Of a stretch of DNA of 64,000 nucleotides, positions 16,192 to 26,100 are shown piece after piece. The DNA is from Embleya hyalina (lineage in GTDB: Bacteria; Actinomycetota; Actinomycetes; Streptomycetales; Streptomycetaceae), in contig NZ_BIFH01000038.1 in NCBI RefSeq assembly GCF_003967355.1, positions 1,249-65,248 on the forward strand, read 5' to 3'. Both the position numbers and the translations under genes were made by a program. Below the pieces are notes generated by a model, which ran no database searches, was not told the origin of the DNA, and saw only the letters and a list, made by a program, of their open reading frames with translations. Numbering within the stretch: the stretch's first letter is position 1; each line of letters begins with the position of its first letter.

Positions 16192-19104
16192 TCAGAGTTC
16201 GTCGAGGAGCAGCAGTGACGGCGGGCGTTCCTCGCCGGTCGGGTGCATGCGCAGGAGTTGGTGCAGGGCGCCCGCGCTGCCCGGCAGCAGGGACGCCGTG
16301 GTGGTGTGCCGGGTGGACGGGGTGTGTGGGCCGTAGGTTTCGAGCCCGGTCAGCAGGAGCGCGTCGAGGTGGGCGCGGGTCGGGGCCTCGGGCAGGTGGG
16401 ACCGAAGCTGCTCGGGGGCGCCGCGCAGGAGGGTGTCCAGGAGTTCCCACGAGCCCAGGTCGCCGTGGCACAGTGTGTAGTCCCAGCCGAAGCCGGTACG
16501 CCAGGTCGCCGCCGCCGCGCGCAGGGCCCGGTCCAACTGCCCGGGTGCGCCGGTGCGCCGGTACAGGTCCCAGCCGGCCAGGCCGATGCCGGTGCTGCCG
16601 TGGCACCAGGAGTCGAGGAACAAGACCTCGCCCCGCTGCCGGCCGTCCAGCCAGCCGCGCGCCTTCGGGTCGTACAGGGCCTCCTGGAACGCCCAGGCCA
16701 GGTCCGCGAGTTCGAACCACTCGGGCTGGTCGACGGCCAGGCCGAGCCGGGTCAGGGCCCAGGCGATGCCCGCGGCGCCGTGCGCGAAGCCCCCGATGCC
16801 GTCGGGGAAGAGTACGGTCGGCCAGCGGGCGGTGCGTCGGCCGAGGGTGTCCTCCTCGACGACGGCGCGTCGCCCGAGCAGTTCGGCGGCGGATTCGGCG
16901 ACGTCGCGCCAACGGCGGTCGCCGGTACGGTCGGCCAGGGCGAGCATCGGTACGATCAGCCCGGCGGCGCCGCCGGCCAGGTCGAGGATGGTGTCCTCGG
17001 CCAGCAGGCCCGGTGCACGCTCGGCGTGTCGGATCGCCCGTTCCAGGTCGGCCGGCCGGCCCGACGCGGTGTGCAGGGCCAGCCAGGTGCGGACCGCCGC
17101 GCCGATCCCGTCGAACGCGCCGACCCGGGTGGTGGGTACCGCGTCCTCCATCGCCGCCAGTGCCCGGATCGCCCCCTCGGTGAGCGCCGACAGCCCTTCC
17201 ACGGCCGGCACCCGGCCCGCGCGGGACTCGGTCAGATACGCCCGCAGGGCCAGCACGACGCCGGCCTGTCCGCTGTACAGGTCGGCGGCGAACGGGCGTA
17301 CGTTGAAGCCGCTGTCGGTGTACACCGGCCCGATCCAGGTGGCCGTCCCGTCCGCGCCCACCACGGCCCGGGCACACAGGTCGCGCGCGGATTCGGCGGC
17401 GAGGGCCCGCCGGCGTTCCTCCCGCTCGTCGTGTCGTACGGCGACCTCGTGGTGTCGTTCCCCCTCCGGCATCGCGCTGCGGTCGCGGTAGACGCCGAGC
17501 AGCGAGGAGCGGATCATCACCTCCTCGAACTCCGGATCCCCGGCCCGCCAGCGGGCGACGCTCTCGTCGATCAGGTGTGCGGGATCGCCCCATTCGGTGC
17601 CGCGCGGTCCGCTCATCCGCCCCCGCTCGGGCCGGACGCCGAAGAACGGGATGTCGCCGTCGAGGAGATCGGCGACCTCCGCGCCGACCACCTCCGGCGT
17701 GTCGGGGGCGCCGTGCAGCGCCTTCGCCTGGCGGATCAGTACGTCCCGGGCGCGTTCGACGGCCGGGCCCTCGTCGTGCAGCGACGCGGGATGCCACAAC
17801 ATCCGGGCGATCTCGACGTAGACCTGGGTGGGGCGCAACACCACCCGCAACTCGCAGCCGGCGAACACGTCGAGTATGGGACGCAGTCGCCCGGCCGCGT
17901 CGAGTCCGTCCAGGCGGGCGCGCAGGTCGCGGTAGCCGTGCACGATGTCGTCCTGGTGGGCGAGCGGATCGGCGTCGGGGGCGGGCAGGTTGGCCGATCC
18001 GGCCACGTCGGCCGGCTGCATCGTCAGCCGGGCCAGATCGGTGCCGGCGCCGGTGATCACCGGGACCGGGACGCGCGGCTGCTGGTCCGGGAGGGCGCCG
18101 ACGGCGGACATGTCCACGCCCTGCAGGGCGAGTTGGCCCAGGCGCATCGGCAGCAGGCCGGTGCGCAGCACGGTGCGCCGGACCGAGGCGGCGGCGGTGT
18201 CGAAGGCGTCGCCGAGTCCGCTCGCGCCGACCCGGGGTTCGGGGCTGAACAGGGTCTCGCAGTCCACCACCCACGGGACGGGGCCGCGGGCGATCACGTT
18301 CTCCGAGTGCAGGTCGGTGCCGCCGAGGAGTTGCACGACGCACATCCACTCGCCCAGTCCGCGGTAGAAGCGGGATCGTTCGGCGGCGTCGGCGCAGTAG
18401 CGGTGTTCGACGTGTTCGGCCCAGCCGTGGTCGCCGCCGAGCAACACCCGGGGCACCGCGATGCGTTCCTCGCGCGGGATGTGGGCCAGAAGGGTGTCCA
18501 CGGTGGTGGCGAGGGCGACGTCCACGGCGAGCGCGCGGGGTTTGTACACCACCCGGCCGGCCTCGAAGCGGAGCAGGGCCACGGTCCGGCCGCCGCGGTG
18601 CGAGTCGCCCGCGTCCGTGCCGATCTCGACGAGTTCGCCGGGGCGCGTGCCGAGCAGGTCGGTCAGCCGGTCACGGTCGCCGGCGATGTGCCGGGCCAGG
18701 GTGAGCAGCGCCGTGCAACGATTGCGGATCACCCGGTCCAGGCGTGGGGCGAACGCGGGGTAGTCGTCCTGGAGTTCGCTCCAGAACCCGGGCTCGGCGG
18801 CGCGTTCGAGGAATTCGTGCCAGCGTTGCTCGCTGGTCGCGCGGGTGAGCCGGCCGGACATCCGGGCGGCGTGCAGTTCCAGCAGGAGCAGCCGGTTGGC
18901 CTTGGGGCGCACGGTGTCCAACAGGCCGCGTCGGGCGGCGCGCAGCAGGATCTCCCGCTCGGTGGTCGACAGCGGGTCCGGCACGGCGCGCAATCGGCGC
19001 CGGAAGCGGTTCAGGGCGGGGCCGATCAGCGGCTCGAACGTGGTGTCGAACTCGCCCGCGTCGTCGTAGCCGACCACGGGACGGGGCCGGACCGGAATCG
19101 CCAT
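16192..19104 (-). CDS. lanM: Class II lanthipeptide synthetase LanM
   Basis: A 970-residue bifunctional enzyme that dehydrates Ser/Thr of the precursor and then forms (methyl)lanthionine rings. The N-terminal kinase-like dehydratase shows VVYKPR with Lys188, GGTDLHSENV with Asp264/His266 and VVDCETLF with Asp281/Glu283. The C-terminal LanC cyclase has the zinc ligands Cys834 (DSWCHGSTG) and Cys879-His880 (TLCHGDLG), plus GFAHGAAGIAW. All catalytic motifs look intact and the length is near the family norm (900-1050). It lies 90 bases downstream of the precursor gene in the same direction, with a hairpin between them that may lower synthetase expression relative to precursor. Confidence 0.96.
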   Translation of the reverse strand: MAIPVRPRPVVGYDDAGEFDTTFEPLIGPALNRFRRRLRAVPDPLSTTEREILLRAARRGLLDTVRPKANRLLLLELHAARMSGRLTRATSEQRWHEFLERAAEPGFWSELQDDYPAFAPRLDRVIRNRCTALLTLARHIAGDRDRLTDLLGTRPGELVEIGTDAGDSHRGGRTVALLRFEAGRVVYKPRALAVDVALATTVDTLLAHIPREERIAVPRVLLGGDHGWAEHVEHRYCADAAERSRFYRGLGEWMCVVQLLGGTDLHSENVIARGPVPWVVDCETLFSPEPRVGASGLGDAFDTAAASVRRTVLRTGLLPMRLGQLALQGVDMSAVGALPDQQPRVPVPVITGAGTDLARLTMQPADVAGSANLPAPDADPLAHQDDIVHGYRDLRARLDGLDAAGRLRPILDVFAGCELRVVLRPTQVYVEIARMLWHPASLHDEGPAVERARDVLIRQAKALHGAPDTPEVVGAEVADLLDGDIPFFGVRPERGRMSGPRGTEWGDPAHLIDESVARWRAGDPEFEEVMIRSSLLGVYRDRSAMPEGERHHEVAVRHDEREERRRALAAESARDLCARAVVGADGTATWIGPVYTDSGFNVRPFAADLYSGQAGVVLALRAYLTESRAGRVPAVEGLSALTEGAIRALAAMEDAVPTTRVGAFDGIGAAVRTWLALHTASGRPADLERAIRHAERAPGLLAEDTILDLAGGAAGLIVPMLALADRTGDRRWRDVAESAAELLGRRAVVEEDTLGRRTARWPTVLFPDGIGGFAHGAAGIAWALTRLGLAVDQPEWFELADLAWAFQEALYDPKARGWLDGRQRGEVLFLDSWCHGSTGIGLAGWDLYRRTGAPGQLDRALRAAAATWRTGFGWDYTLCHGDLGSWELLDTLLRGAPEQLRSHLPEAPTRAHLDALLLTGLETYGPHTPSTRHTTTASLLPGSAGALHQLLRMHPTGEERPPSLLLLDEL

Positions 19105-19132
19105 CTGCGGATCGCCACCCCATCGAGACGGA

Positions 19133-19180
19133 CCCGCCGTCCGGCGCCGATCGCGGGGGCGCTCGGTGCCGAACGGCGGG
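19133..19180 (-). terminator. Hairpin between lanA and lanM (partial terminator)
   Basis: The arms 19133-19145 (CCCGCCGTCCGGC) and 19168-19180 (GCCGAACGGCGGG) pair over 13 positions with one G-U wobble in the RNA and a 22-base loop. Attenuating hairpins after lantibiotic precursor genes commonly keep precursor mRNA in excess of the synthetase message. Confidence 0.65.
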
Positions 19181-19194
19181 CCGGTGAGCTTCGG

Positions 19195-19398
19195 TCAGCA
19201 ACAGGCGCGGGTGCGCGACCACGAACAGGCGGTGCCGCAGCTGATCGCCGCGACGTCGATCTCGGTGAGGCCCTGTTCCGTGGCGGATCCGCCGATGTAG
19301 AGCGAACCGGCGGGGTTTTCGACGCCGTCGGCCGTTTCGGCGCCGGAGCGCCAGGCGTCGACGACGGGGTTCCGCGTGGCATTCGATGCGGTGCGCAT
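19195..19398 (-). CDS. lanA: Lanthipeptide precursor peptide (mersacidin-like)
   Basis: A 67-residue precursor directly upstream of lanM. The leader begins MRTASNATRNPVVDAWRSGA and contains ENPAG at about residues 27-31. Mersacidin's leader has the same arrangement, a hydrophobic-x-x-W-basic segment followed by NPAG. The C-terminal core reads ISCGTACSWSRTRACC: four Cys (54, 58, 66, 67) and five Ser/Thr (53, 56, 59, 61, 63). Up to four thioether rings are possible in only 16 residues, with two Arg giving positive charge. No classical GG cleavage site is present; EIDVAA precedes the core, so cleavage after Ala51 is my guess. The start is supported by GGAAAGG about nine bases upstream. Confidence 0.88.
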   Translation of the reverse strand: MRTASNATRNPVVDAWRSGAETADGVENPAGSLYIGGSATEQGLTEIDVAAISCGTACSWSRTRACC

Positions 19399-19837
19399 GA
19401 CGATACCTTTCCGCCGATGTCGATGACTACCGGCGGGTACACCGGGTTCAACGATCATCGACCCTGGGTGAGGGAAGTGCGGCAGGCACACGTTAGCGCC
19501 CGAATGTCGTCCGCGACAGACTTCCGCGCGACGAGGCGAATTCTCCGCTCCCAGGCCGGAATCGAGTAGTTCGCACGCGGCGCGACGAGCCGGCGGGGTG
19601 GTCGATGTGCCCTTCCGACGCTGCGACCGGCCGGTTTTCCACCTCGAACGTGGTCCGGGATTCGGAACGGCTCTTGTCATTGGTCTAGTCCATTGACAGT
19701 CTTGGGCGCGTCGCCGACGGTCATCGCTCCATGGCTCGTCGGTGGTTCCCGTACGGCAAATTCCGCCTATTTCGAGCGTGAGCCGACACTGCTCCGTCGG
19801 CGTACCGAACTTTGCACTCCTACCCCGGAGAAGAACC
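19399..19837. promoter_or_regulatory. Divergent control region of lanA and the NRPS operon
   Basis: About 440 bases without a convincing gene other than the leader ORF that follows. It must hold the promoters of lanA (leftward) and the NRPS operon (rightward). It has lower GC than its flanks. The only strong site I can name is the box at 19679-19698, listed separately. Confidence 0.6.
19679..19698 (+). promoter_or_regulatory. DasR-like (dre) box overlapping a -35 element
   Basis: ATTGGTCTAGTCCATT at 19679-19694 matches the DasR responsive element consensus A(G/C)TGGTCTAGACCA(G/C)T at 13 of 16 positions. A consensus -35 hexamer TTGACA (19693-19698) overlaps its right end, about 140 bases before the leader ORF. 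A GntR-family regulator sensing amino sugars could repress the NRPS operon here. The -10 element is not clear. Confidence 0.5.
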
Positions 19838-19894
19838 ATGCGCAGAGCTCAACCACGTCCGTGCCCGGCGACGTCGAAGCGGGGCGCGCCGTGA
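19838..19894 (+). CDS. 18-codon leader ORF coupled to the first NRPS gene
   Basis: ATG at 19838 follows an excellent ribosome binding site (GGAGAAG, 19827-19833) and opens a short frame encoding MRRAQPRPCPATSKRGAP. Its TGA (19892-19894) overlaps the GTG start of the NRPS gene at 19891. The NRPS start itself has only a weak ribosome binding site, so translation of the short ORF probably delivers ribosomes to it. The peptide is basic and Pro/Arg-rich and is unlikely to function on its own. Confidence 0.55.
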   Translation: MRRAQPRPCPATSKRGAP

Positions 19895-22800
19895 CCGCCC
19901 CCGACGTCCGGCCCGGGTTATCCGGTTCGAGGCGTCCCGAGGACCGATTCACCGTCCCGGGCCTGTTGGTAGCCCGCGCGCACCTCGACCCGCATCGTGT
20001 CGCGATCCTGGTTCCGGGCGATACCGGGACCGGACTGACCTTCACCGACTGGTGGCACCGATCCGTCGCCCTGGCCCGCGAGTTGCACGATCGGGGGGTA
20101 CGCGCGGGGGATCGGGTCGCGCTGATCTTCGCCGGTCGCGAATGGGCCGACTACGCGGTCGCCTACTGCGCGGTCCAGTGGGCCGGCGCGGTCGCGGTAC
20201 CGCTGCCCGAACGCCTGCCGGCCGCCGCCGTCCAGGTCCTGCTCACGCACTGCGCGGCGACCGGCGTCCTGCACGGTGTCGACGTCGAGCCACCGAACAC
20301 CGAGGCGTGGACCGCGATTTCGACCGGCGTCGAAGCCGCCGCACCCGCGAAGGCCCCTTCGAATCCGGACCGCCTCCCGGCACCGGACCCCGTCGATCCG
20401 CACGAATCCCCGGAGTCCGCCGAACCCCCGGCCCCCGCCGGGCCGCATCCCGACGACCTCGCGCAGATCCTCTACACCTCCGGCACCACCGGCACCCCCA
20501 AGGGTGTCGCCGCCACCCACGCCAACCTCACCCACGGCTTCGAACCGGCGCCCCGACGACGGCAGTTGGCGCACTCGAAGCACTTCCTGCACGCCTTCCC
20601 GATCGGCACCAACGCCGGGCAGACGATGTTGCTCAACGCGCTGACCGCCCAGCCGACCGCGCTGTGCGCCCCGACGTTCGACGCCGAGGAGTTCTGCGCG
20701 CTGATCGCCGCCCACCGGGTCGGCACCGTGTTCACCGTGCCCGCGATGGCGACCGACCTGGTCAACTCGCGCGCCTGGACCCGACACGACCTCGACTCGG
20801 TGCAACTCTTCGGCTCGACCGCCGCCGCACTGCCGCCGGCCACCGCACTGGCCCTGGCCGAAATTTTCCCCGACGCCGTGATCGTCAACTCCTACACCTC
20901 GACCGAGGCGGCCCCGGCGCAGACCACCATGGTCTTCGACCCCGACCGGCCGACCTCGGTCGGGCGCGGCACCGGCGCGGACGACCTGCGCATCGTCGGC
21001 CCGGACGGCGAACCCGTACCGACCGGCGAGGCCGGCGAGATCTGGCTCCACTCGCCCACCACCTCGCGCACCTACTACCGCGACCCGAGCGCGGACGCCG
21101 GGGTGTTCACCGCCGGCTGGATCCGGATGGGCGACATCGGCCGACTCGACGCCGACGGCTACCTGTACCTGATCGACCGGGAAAGCGACCTGATCAAGTC
21201 CGGCGCGAACAAGATCGCCACGCTCGCGGTGGAGGCCGCGCTGTACGAACACCCGGACGTCGCCGAGGCCGCCGTGTTCGGTGTTCCACACGCCGTGATG
21301 GGCACGACGGTCTCCGCCGCCCTGGTCCTGCGGGACGAGGTCTCGGGCGACGACCTGCGGGCGTTCCTGCGCGAACGCCTGGCCCGGCACGAGATCCCGA
21401 CCCGATTCCTGCGCCTGGACGCCCTGCCCCGCAACCCCGCGGGCAAGGTGGTCAAGGGGGAGCTTCGAGCCCGGATGGCGGCGGACGACGCCGCGCGGCC
21501 GAGCCTGCCCCGGACCGCGACCGAGTCCGCCGTCGGCGGCCTCTGGGAGGAGGTGCTGGGCACGCCCGGCGCCGGGCCCGACGACAACTTCTTCGCCCTG
21601 GGCGGGGATTCGTTCAAGGCGACCCGGCTGGCCGCCGCCGCGACCCGGCTGTTCGCCCTCGACGTGCCCGTCTCGCTCGCCTTCGACCGACCCGAACTCG
21701 GCGGCCAGGCGGCCTGGATCGACACCGCCCGGGCGCGACCGGAACCCACCCGCACGGAATCGCATCGCGCGGGCGCGCGGGAGCCCGCGTGCGAGCGGCC
21801 CGGGCCCGTAGGGCCCGAGTCGGCGGAGAACCCGGTCGTCCGCATGCCGCTCAGCTCCCAGCAGGAGAACTTCTTCGTCTGGATGTACGCCACCGAGCAG
21901 CCGCGCGACGTCGGCCCGGTCAGCGTGGGCATCCGGATCACCGACACCCTCGACCCGGACATCCTGGAGGCCGCCCTGGGCGAGGTGGTGCGCCGGCACG
22001 AGGCGCTGCGCACCGTCTTCCACTACGCCGACGGCAGCGTCGACGCCGTCGTACTCGCCGAACTGCCGCCCGAGATGCGGCGGATCCGCGCCGAAGGCGC
22101 CACGCACGCCGACCGCGAACGGTTCGCCCGCGAGCACGCCGGCACCGAACGCGAACACCACTGGGATCTCGCACACGGGCCCCTCGTGCGCGCCCTGCTG
22201 ATCGAACTCGACCCCGAGGAGCACGTGCTGATCCTCGCGGTGCACCACATGGTTTTCGACGGCTGGTCGATGGGCGTGCTGCTCCGGGAACTGGCCCTCG
22301 TGTACTCGGCGTTGCACACCGGTCGGCCCGCTCCGCCGGCTTCGTCCGCGCCGACCTGCTCGGAACACCTGGGCTGGGCCCGCGCGCAATGGCCGCGCAC
22401 CCGCCCGTTCTGGGAGGCGACCCTGGCCGGGGCGCCCGCCGCGCTCGACCCCTTCCCGGGGCGCGCGGTCACCGGCCTGCTGCACAGCGGTTCGGTGCGT
22501 TTCGGCCTTCCCGTCGACCTGGTCGAGCGATTGCGCACGGCCGGCCGCGAGCGGGGCGCGACGCCGTTCATGCTGGCCACCGCGTGCTGGACGGGCGTCC
22601 TGGCACGGGCGTCCGGCATCCGCGACATCGTGGTGATGTCGCCGGTGCCCGGCCGGACCCGACCGGGCAGCGAGAACCTGATCGGCTGCCTCGTCCAGTC
22701 CCTGTTGATCCGGGTCGACCTCGGCGGCGACCCGTCGTACGACGGCCTGCTCGACCGGGTCCGCACCGCCTCGCTGGCCGCGACCGAGCACCAGTGCTAC

Positions 22801-23175
22801 CCGTTCGCCGAGTTCTACCCGCGCTTTCCGGACGCGGCCTGGGTGCGCTACGAGAGCTGGAGCAACCAGGCGCACTTCCTGGGCCTGCTCTCCGAACCCT
22901 TTGAGCTGCCCAGGCAGTTGGACGCCGAATGGCCCACGCCGGACGGCCGCCCGGACCTGGGCGTGCCCGAACTGGCCCTGACCGAACAGCCCGACGGCAC
23001 CATCGCCGGCTGGCTGCTGTACAACGACCGCGCGTTCGCCCGGCCCGTCGTCGAGGACCTGGCCCGGGCCTTCGTCGAGGCCTGCGAGTTCGCGCTCGAC
23101 CACCCCCAGGCGCCGGTGTTCGGGGACACCGCCGCGCCTGCGTACGCACCCACCGCCTCCCAGAAGGGCCGCTGA
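19891..23175 (+). CDS. NRPS loading protein, A-T-C
   Basis: A 1094-residue synthetase. The adenylation domain (about residues 25-535) carries LYTSGTTGTPKG near 193 and VVKGEL near the end. It belongs to the acyl/aryl-acid ligase branch: the Asp that anchors the amino group of amino-acid-activating domains is not found in the substrate region, so it likely loads a carboxylic acid. The carrier domain has FFALGGDSFKATRL (phosphopantetheine Ser near 574). A complete condensation domain follows, with HHMVFDGWS at about 785-793. The GTG at 19891 is preferred because it overlaps the stop of a short leader ORF. The gene overlaps the next by one base (TGATG). An A-T-C order followed by another C domain is unusual. 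Confidence 0.9.
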   Translation: MTAPDVRPGLSGSRRPEDRFTVPGLLVARAHLDPHRVAILVPGDTGTGLTFTDWWHRSVALARELHDRGVRAGDRVALIFAGREWADYAVAYCAVQWAGAVAVPLPERLPAAAVQVLLTHCAATGVLHGVDVEPPNTEAWTAISTGVEAAAPAKAPSNPDRLPAPDPVDPHESPESAEPPAPAGPHPDDLAQILYTSGTTGTPKGVAATHANLTHGFEPAPRRRQLAHSKHFLHAFPIGTNAGQTMLLNALTAQPTALCAPTFDAEEFCALIAAHRVGTVFTVPAMATDLVNSRAWTRHDLDSVQLFGSTAAALPPATALALAEIFPDAVIVNSYTSTEAAPAQTTMVFDPDRPTSVGRGTGADDLRIVGPDGEPVPTGEAGEIWLHSPTTSRTYYRDPSADAGVFTAGWIRMGDIGRLDADGYLYLIDRESDLIKSGANKIATLAVEAALYEHPDVAEAAVFGVPHAVMGTTVSAALVLRDEVSGDDLRAFLRERLARHEIPTRFLRLDALPRNPAGKVVKGELRARMAADDAARPSLPRTATESAVGGLWEEVLGTPGAGPDDNFFALGGDSFKATRLAAAATRLFALDVPVSLAFDRPELGGQAAWIDTARARPEPTRTESHRAGAREPACERPGPVGPESAENPVVRMPLSSQQENFFVWMYATEQPRDVGPVSVGIRITDTLDPDILEAALGEVVRRHEALRTVFHYADGSVDAVVLAELPPEMRRIRAEGATHADRERFAREHAGTEREHHWDLAHGPLVRALLIELDPEEHVLILAVHHMVFDGWSMGVLLRELALVYSALHTGRPAPPASSAPTCSEHLGWARAQWPRTRPFWEATLAGAPAALDPFPGRAVTGLLHSGSVRFGLPVDLVERLRTAGRERGATPFMLATACWTGVLARASGIRDIVVMSPVPGRTRPGSENLIGCLVQSLLIRVDLGGDPSYDGLLDRVRTASLAATEHQCYPFAEFYPRFPDAAWVRYESWSNQAHFLGLLSEPFELPRQLDAEWPTPDGRPDLGVPELALTEQPDGTIAGWLLYNDRAFARPVVEDLARAFVEACEFALDHPQAPVFGDTAAPAYAPTASQKGR

Positions 23176-26100
23176 TGCGCACCACCCGACCGGTATCCCT
23201 GCCGCCGGAATCCCCGTGCCGAGCCCCGGTGTCCCCGGCGCAACACGGCATCCGGTTCACCGAACTCGCGGTACCTACGGGCACCGCGCACCACATGCCC
23301 CTGAGCATCCGGTTCACCGGCGATCTCGACCGGGCCGCGCTCGCGCACGCCTGCGACACGGTCGTGGTGCGACACCCGGTCCTGGGCAGCGCGCTGCGCG
23401 AAATCGACGGAGAGCCGTGGCTGGTCCCCGCCGACACCGTGCCGCGCCTGGTGATCGAGGACCTGACCGAGGCGCCCGACAACCGACGCGCGGATCTGGC
23501 CGCCGAGTCGCTGCGCCGCGAGACACTGCGCCCGTTCGACCCGGAGACCGGGCCGCTGGTGCGCTTCACCCTGGTCGACGCGGGCCCCGGACACCGGACC
23601 CTGCTCGTGGTCGCCCACCACCTCGCCTTCGACGGCGGCTCCAAGGACATTCTCGTCCGCGATCTGGCCGCGCACTATGCCGCGTTCGGCACCGGCGTCG
23701 AACCGGATCTGCCGGACCTGGCGGAGTCGGAGGACGCCGAGCGCATCGCCCGCGAGGCGGCCGAGGCCGAGCGCCGGGTCGGCCTGGCCGAGATCCGCTT
23801 CGCCACCGAGGAACGCGAACCACCCGCCGTCATCCTGCCCGGACGCCGCCACACCACGACCGACGGCGACACCGGCGGGTCAGTCCCGATCGCCGTCGAC
23901 GACGAACTGCGCGTGGCCCTCGCCGCCACCGCCGAACTCCTCGGGGTCAGTACCTTCGCGCTGCTCCTGGGCGCGCTGCACGTCCAGCTGTGGCGCTACG
24001 GCAACGAACGGACCACGGTCGCCATCGACCTGGGCACCCGCACCCCGCACAGCCGCGACCGGGTGGGCCCCTACGTCAACGAACTCCCCATCCACACCAC
24101 GCCCTCCGCCGACCCCACCTTCCGTGCCTTCGTCCAGGCCCTGCGGGCGGACCTGCGCGACCTGTACCCGGTCCGCGACGTGCCGCTGGGCCGGGTCGTC
24201 ACCGGCCTGACCCCGCGCCTGGCGCTGGCGCCGGTGTCGATGAGCTATCGCCGCCGTACCTCGGTGCCCGACTTCGCCGGCCTGCCCGTGTCGATCGACT
24301 GGACCGTGTTCAACCACGCCGCGCGCGGTGACCTGCACGTGCAGTGCCTGGACGACCCGAACCGGCTCGCACTGCACCTGCACTACGCCTCCGACGCCTT
24401 CGGCGAGGGCGCCGCGACGGCGATCGCGGGCCACTACCGGACCCTGTTGCGGGCGATCGTCGCGGACCCGGACGCCCGCCTGTCCCGCCTCGCCCTGCAG
24501 AGCGCCGACGCGCGCGAACGCATGGTGCGCGATTGGAACGACACCGCCCGAGAGACCGAACCGGACACCCTGCCGGCGCAGTTCACGGCACAGGCCGCCC
24601 GGACCCCCGAGTCGATCGCGGTGGAGTGCGGCGCGACCCGGCTCACCTACGCCCGACTCGACGCGGCCGTCGACGCGGTGGCCCGGCGGTTGCGGAGCGC
24701 CGGGATCGGTCGAGGCGACCTGGTCGCGGTCTGCGCGCGCCGCACCGCCGCGTTGCCCGCGGCACTCCTCGGGGTGTTGCGGGCGGGCGCCGCGTATCTG
24801 CCGCTGGACCCGGAATACCCGTCGGCCCGCCTGGCGATGGTGCTCGAAGACTGCGCCGCGGATGCCCTGTTGACCGAACGCGACCTCCTCGGCCGCTTCC
24901 CCGGACACGCCGAGGAAGCGCTGCTGATCGACGGGATCGAGGGGCTCGACGGGACCGACGACCTCGCCGGCACGGCGGAGATCGACCCGGCCGGCCCCGA
25001 TCCGGTGGCGGCACCCCCACCGACCCCCGGCGAACTCGCTTACGCGTTGGCCACGTCCGGCTCCACCGGGCGCCCGAAGGGCGTGGAGATCGAACACCGG
25101 GCGCTGGGCAACCTGCTCGCGTCGATGCGGGACGTCCTGGCCTGCGCCGCCGACTCGGTGTGGCTCGGGCTGACCTCGGCGTCCTTCGACATCTCGGCGG
25201 TCGAGCTGTACCTGCCGCTGATCACCGGCGGGCGACTCGTGCTCGCCGAGGACGCGGAGACCCGGGACGGCCGGGCGCTGCTCCGGTTGATCCGGGGCCG
25301 ACGGGTAACCCATGTCCAGGCCACCCCGTCCGGCTGGCGCATGCTGCTCGACGCGGGCTTCGAGGAGCCGGCGGTGTGCGCCGTGACCGGCGGCGAGCCG
25401 CTGCCGGTGCCGCTCGCCCGGGAGCTGCGCCGCCGGGCCCGCCGACTGGTGAACGCGTACGGGCCGACCGAGACCACGGTGTGGTCCAGCACCGCCGAGA
25501 TCGACCCGGACGACGAGGTGACCATCGGCCGCCCGATCGCCAACACCCGGATGTACGTCCTGGACCGACACCTGACCCCCACCCCGGTCGGGGTGGCGGG
25601 TGACCTGTACATCGGCGGCGACGGACTGGCCCGGGGCTACCGCCGGTTGCCCGCGGTCACCGCCGACCGTTTCGGGCCCGACCCGTACGGCCCGCCCGGC
25701 GCCCGCCTCTACCGCACCGGCGACCTGGCCCGGTATCGCGACGACGGCCGGATCGACTTCCTGGGCCGGGACGACCACCAGGTCAAGATCCTCGGCCATC
25801 GGGTCGAACTCGGCGAGATCGAGGGCGCGTTGCTCGACCACGCGGGCATCGCCGCGGCGGCCGTGACGGTGCGTGGGGACGGCTCCGACGGGGCGGCCCT
25901 GGTCGCCTACCTGGTCCCGCGCGGCGCCGCCACGCCGAGCGCGGCCGAACTGCGCGTACATCTGACCGCGACGCTGCCCCGGGCCCTGGTGCCCGGCGTC
26001 TATGTGCCGCTGGAACGCCTGCCGCTGACCCCCAACGGCAAGCTGGACCGGGCCGCGCTGCCCGCGCCGCCGCGCCTGCGGGCGGCCGAACCGGACCCGG

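Noticed and set aside
16243-19569. 1108-codon open frame antisense to lanM
   Set aside because: Mirror frame of a strongly coding gene in GC-rich DNA; the translation is Gly/Arg/Gln-rich with no domain.
19918-23103. Long open frame antisense to the first NRPS gene
   Set aside because: Low-complexity Gly/Arg/Asp product and no start context; the opposite strand has clear A, T and C domains.
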